Positions 61,987-64,000 of a DNA stretch of 64,000 nucleotides are shown one piece after another. A program made the position numbers and the translations under genes. Position 1 is the stretch's first letter. Each line of letters begins with the position of its first letter. Below the pieces are notes generated by a model, which saw only the letters and a program-made list of their open reading frames with translations, was not told the origin of the DNA and did not search any database. The DNA lies in contig NZ_JASE01000005.1 in NCBI RefSeq assembly GCF_000622325.1, forward strand, positions 1,736,001 through 1,800,000, in the 5' to 3' direction. This DNA is from Sulfitobacter geojensis (GTDB lineage Bacteria > Pseudomonadota > Alphaproteobacteria > Rhodobacterales > Rhodobacteraceae).

Positions 61987-63398
61987 GCGTCACCCGCCTT
62001 TGGAACGGTCAACGTGATGCGCGGATCAGGCGGCAGCACCCCGCCTTCCAGCGGGTTTGGGGAGACATCAAAACAAAAGGGCGCAATATTCTGCTGGCCG
62101 ATTTTTTTGGCATGAATGAACCCGATGCCTTTGACATGGATGAGTTGTTCATCTGATGGCATCGCCATCAGGCGGTTGGGCGTGAGTTGGCGTTCCTTGC
62201 CAGTCTGATAGTTGAATTGCAGGCGTAGGTCCTTGTTGTCCGAGCCGAGGCTGGAATTGATAACGAACTCTTCGCCGATGGCTTTTGAGATGCGTTCTGC
62301 CTCAGCAAAAGAGCTAAACCCGAACCACTGCTTAACGATGGCGTTTTCTTCGATGGTCTCGACTTCGAGTTTGCCAAACCGTCGCTCAATCTCTGAACGC
62401 GATTGCGCGATCATGTGGCATTCAGCACCAAACGCCCGCAGCGTGGTGAGAGATTCCACCAGCGGCTTTAGAGGCGCATTTGTGAACTCGTCCAGAATTT
62501 GAAAGAGACCACCTGCACCTTGATAAAGCGCTTCATTGAAAGCCAAGATATGGAGCGCATAATAGGCACCAAGTCGGCTCATATAGGCCTGTGGACCCAC
62601 GATAAAGATTATATATCCTTGCTGGATCAGGTCGGCATGGGTCAGCCTTGCGCCTGACCCCGCCAGATTCAACCGCGTACCAGCGGCAAAGATGCGCAGG
62701 GATTTCAAGGCAGATGAGCGGTGCTGTGCAAAGTGTTCGTGGCTGGACATCTCGAGCACGTTCATCGCCAGCACCTTGAGCATTTCGTCGCCTTCGCTGA
62801 CCTCGATCTCAGCGAACTTGCGCAACATCTTTGGGTTGCCAAGTAGCGCCCAGACCCCGCCGGGGATCGCAAGACGCGGGTTGCGCTTCATCAGCACGTA
62901 AGTGGCAAACTCGATCAGTGTGCGCGGTTCCTGACGCCAATAGGCATTGCGTTCGTCCCGCTCAGGTTCGGGCACTAGGGCAACGTTCGCGTTCTCACTG
63001 GAGAAAACCAGATCGCCCTCTTGCCGTTGAAAAGACGCTACCACCGCGCCCAGCGGGTTCAGCGACACGCGATACGGATTGTCCGCGCCCATAACGCCCA
63101 TGTCGTCGATGATGGAAACCTTGCGCCCATATCCGGCGATCATCTTCGCCGTCTGTGCCGCGATTTCTCCGTTCTTACTGTCAAAGACAGCGACGGCTTT
63201 TGTCGGATTGGAAGCGATCATCGAATAGAGCCAAGGCAAAGCACCACAGGTCGATTTGCCACCGCCATTTGCGCTTAGAAGCAATGAATGGCCTTTGGGT
63301 GCCCAGATCGGAGAGCCATCGAAGGTTTCTCCGATTAGGCGTCCTTGGCCAGTTTCAAGATGCTCTTTGCGCAGGCCTTTGAAAAACGGAAAACTCAT
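61983..63398 (-). CDS. VirD4/TraG-type coupling ATPase without membrane anchor
   Basis: A 471-residue ATPase of the type IV coupling protein family, which feeds DNA-protein complexes into a conjugation channel. Walker A is S-A-N-G-G-G-K-S-T at residues 42-50, Walker B is I-L-D-E-F-T-N at 301-307, and a later M-I-A-Q-S-R-S-E-I-E stretch is typical of TraG. Unlike usual family members it has no N-terminal transmembrane helices. These appear to be supplied by the gene directly upstream. The ATG at 63398 overlaps that gene's stop. Confidence 0.9.
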   Translation of the reverse strand: MSFPFFKGLRKEHLETGQGRLIGETFDGSPIWAPKGHSLLLSANGGGKSTCGALPWLYSMIASNPTKAVAVFDSKNGEIAAQTAKMIAGYGRKVSIIDDMGVMGADNPYRVSLNPLGAVVASFQRQEGDLVFSSENANVALVPEPERDERNAYWRQEPRTLIEFATYVLMKRNPRLAIPGGVWALLGNPKMLRKFAEIEVSEGDEMLKVLAMNVLEMSSHEHFAQHRSSALKSLRIFAAGTRLNLAGSGARLTHADLIQQGYIIFIVGPQAYMSRLGAYYALHILAFNEALYQGAGGLFQILDEFTNAPLKPLVESLTTLRAFGAECHMIAQSRSEIERRFGKLEVETIEENAIVKQWFGFSSFAEAERISKAIGEEFVINSSLGSDNKDLRLQFNYQTGKERQLTPNRLMAMPSDEQLIHVKGIGFIHAKKIGQQNIAPFCFDVSPNPLEGGVLPPDPRITLTVPKAGDA

Positions 63399-63700
63399 TT
63401 GATCATCCCTGATTTGCGCAGAGCGTCGTTGTCCGCCAATCGATCCGCTTGAGGGGCGCGACCTTGGCGCTGAAACTTGTTCACGGCGCGGTCGCGGAAC
63501 AGATACTGGATAATTTCGATGAAGCTTTTGAGGATCATACAGACGCCGCCAAGGCCATAGATGATGGCGATCAGCCCCATGCGCCAAGCTTCCTTGGTAT
63601 CTGGCCAGGCGAGCCAGGCGACGGCACACAAAACTGTTCCGAAGAAGAAATTGAGATTGATGCGGATGATGGTACGGAGGCCAGGTCCTGTGGGGGTCAT
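63395..63700 (-). CDS. Two-TM membrane protein, likely membrane partner of the coupling ATPase
   Basis: A 101-residue protein with two predicted transmembrane helices (residues 11-31 and 40-62) and a basic cytoplasmic tail. This is the topology of the N-terminal anchor of VirD4/TraG proteins. It is coupled by ATGA overlaps to the ATPase gene downstream and to another small membrane-protein gene upstream. The split-anchor idea is inference. Confidence 0.8.
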   Translation of the reverse strand: MTPTGPGLRTIIRINLNFFFGTVLCAVAWLAWPDTKEAWRMGLIAIIYGLGGVCMILKSFIEIIQYLFRDRAVNKFQRQGRAPQADRLADNDALRKSGMIK

Positions 63701-63990
63701 TGTGTCACCCTCCCATCACTTTCCATGATCGCAGTGGCGATTTCACGGCGGATGAGGTTGAGATGGCCGTATGTGCCCCAGAGCGCAGTCGAAAGGTCAG
63801 ACCCGCGCAATTCGCGGTTCACCAAAGTCAATTGCCCGACGTTCAACCCTGCGGTCAGGAACGCAGCGATAGACGCAGCCAGAACACCCCACTCATGAAC
63901 GTAAAGCAGGTCATGAAAGGCCATTCCAAAACCACCCAACAGGATGGACAACATCACGCCACCTGCAACGAACGGACGCCGCGCCGACAC
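63697..63990 (-). CDS. Small membrane protein, possibly extending past the window edge
   Basis: A 97-residue protein with two hydrophobic helices (G-G-V-M-L-S-I-L-L-G-G-F-G-M-A-F and W-G-V-L-A-A-S-I-A-A-F-L-T-A-G-L) and a C-terminal helical part. GTG at 63990 is the first visible start; the frame is open to the edge, so a longer version is possible. ATG at 63954 is an alternative. It heads the four-gene coupled run in the visible part of the element. Confidence 0.7.
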   Translation of the reverse strand: MSARRPFVAGGVMLSILLGGFGMAFHDLLYVHEWGVLAASIAAFLTAGLNVGQLTLVNRELRGSDLSTALWGTYGHLNLIRREIATAIMESDGRVTQ

Positions 63991-64000
63991 GTGCGTGCCA

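Larger units (their letters stand above)
58245..64000. mobile_element. Integrated conjugative/mobilizable element at tRNA-Leu (left end)
   Basis: From the tRNA 3' end to the right edge, the content changes from core genes to a serine recombinase, unrecognised genes and a VirD4-type coupling ATPase with small membrane proteins. The far end and the second attachment repeat are outside the window. No relaxase or VirB-type channel gene is visible here, so whether the element transfers itself cannot be judged. Confidence 0.75.

Overview
The window is a chromosomal segment of an alphaproteobacterium, almost certainly a marine Rhodobacterales (Roseobacter-group) bacterium. This rests on several features. 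RpoD has the acidic alphaproteobacterial insert and RpoH carries its Q-K-K-L-F-F-N-L-R box. RibB is fused to a decayed GTP cyclohydrolase II domain. The tRNA-His lacks G-1 and has A73. A GTTC-N7-GTTC LexA box precedes mmcB, and ctaD stands alone. No CRISPR array, rRNA gene or intact IS element was seen.

Left part (1-14.8 kb): the 3' part of rpoD, three tandem secreted paralogues, yjbQ, then a riboflavin cluster (nrdR-ribD, ribE-hypothetical-ribB-ribH-nusB). The rib cluster is split by an opposite-strand block of capsule genes (kpsS, a Wza/KpsD-like lipoprotein, kpsC) for a Kdo-linked surface polysaccharide. A 336-bp gene-free stretch with hairpins follows, then the LexA-boxed mmcB.

Middle (14.8-44.5 kb): GNAT, tRNA-His, an RluD-type pseudouridine synthase, rpoH, a DksA-type zinc-finger protein, a DUF1906-type secreted protein, PepF, and an ATP-dependent DNA ligase with its exonuclease. 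These are followed by an alpha/beta hydrolase with an SCP2 protein, a TPR protein with a Suv3-like helicase and an S4 protein, fdxA and carD. Next come cobS and cobT (divergent), a CPA2 antiporter, an Lrp regulator divergent to hppD, an 851-residue envelope protein, metY, a glycosyltransferase-like protein, tRNA-Tyr, rlmB, a zinc-ribbon protein, a candidate sRNA with a strong terminator, and a CoA-binding protein.

Right part (44.5-58.2 kb): hisB-hisH and hisA-hisF-hisE on the minus strand, separated by two plus-strand DUF2147 genes. Then follow a stand-alone Lrp ligand-binding domain, a six-TM chemoreceptor with a small membrane partner, tRNA-Gly, a MAPEG protein, ctaD, lipB, a DsbA/FrnE protein, a secreted peptidoglycan-binding protein and tRNA-Leu(GAG).

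From the 3' end of tRNA-Leu to the right edge lies the start of an integrated conjugative or mobilizable element. It holds a large serine recombinase whose reading frame runs antisense through the tRNA, several unrecognised genes, and a VirD4/TraG-type coupling ATPase that lacks its own membrane anchor. Two small membrane proteins sit directly upstream of that ATPase, one likely supplying the anchor. The other end of the element is outside the window.
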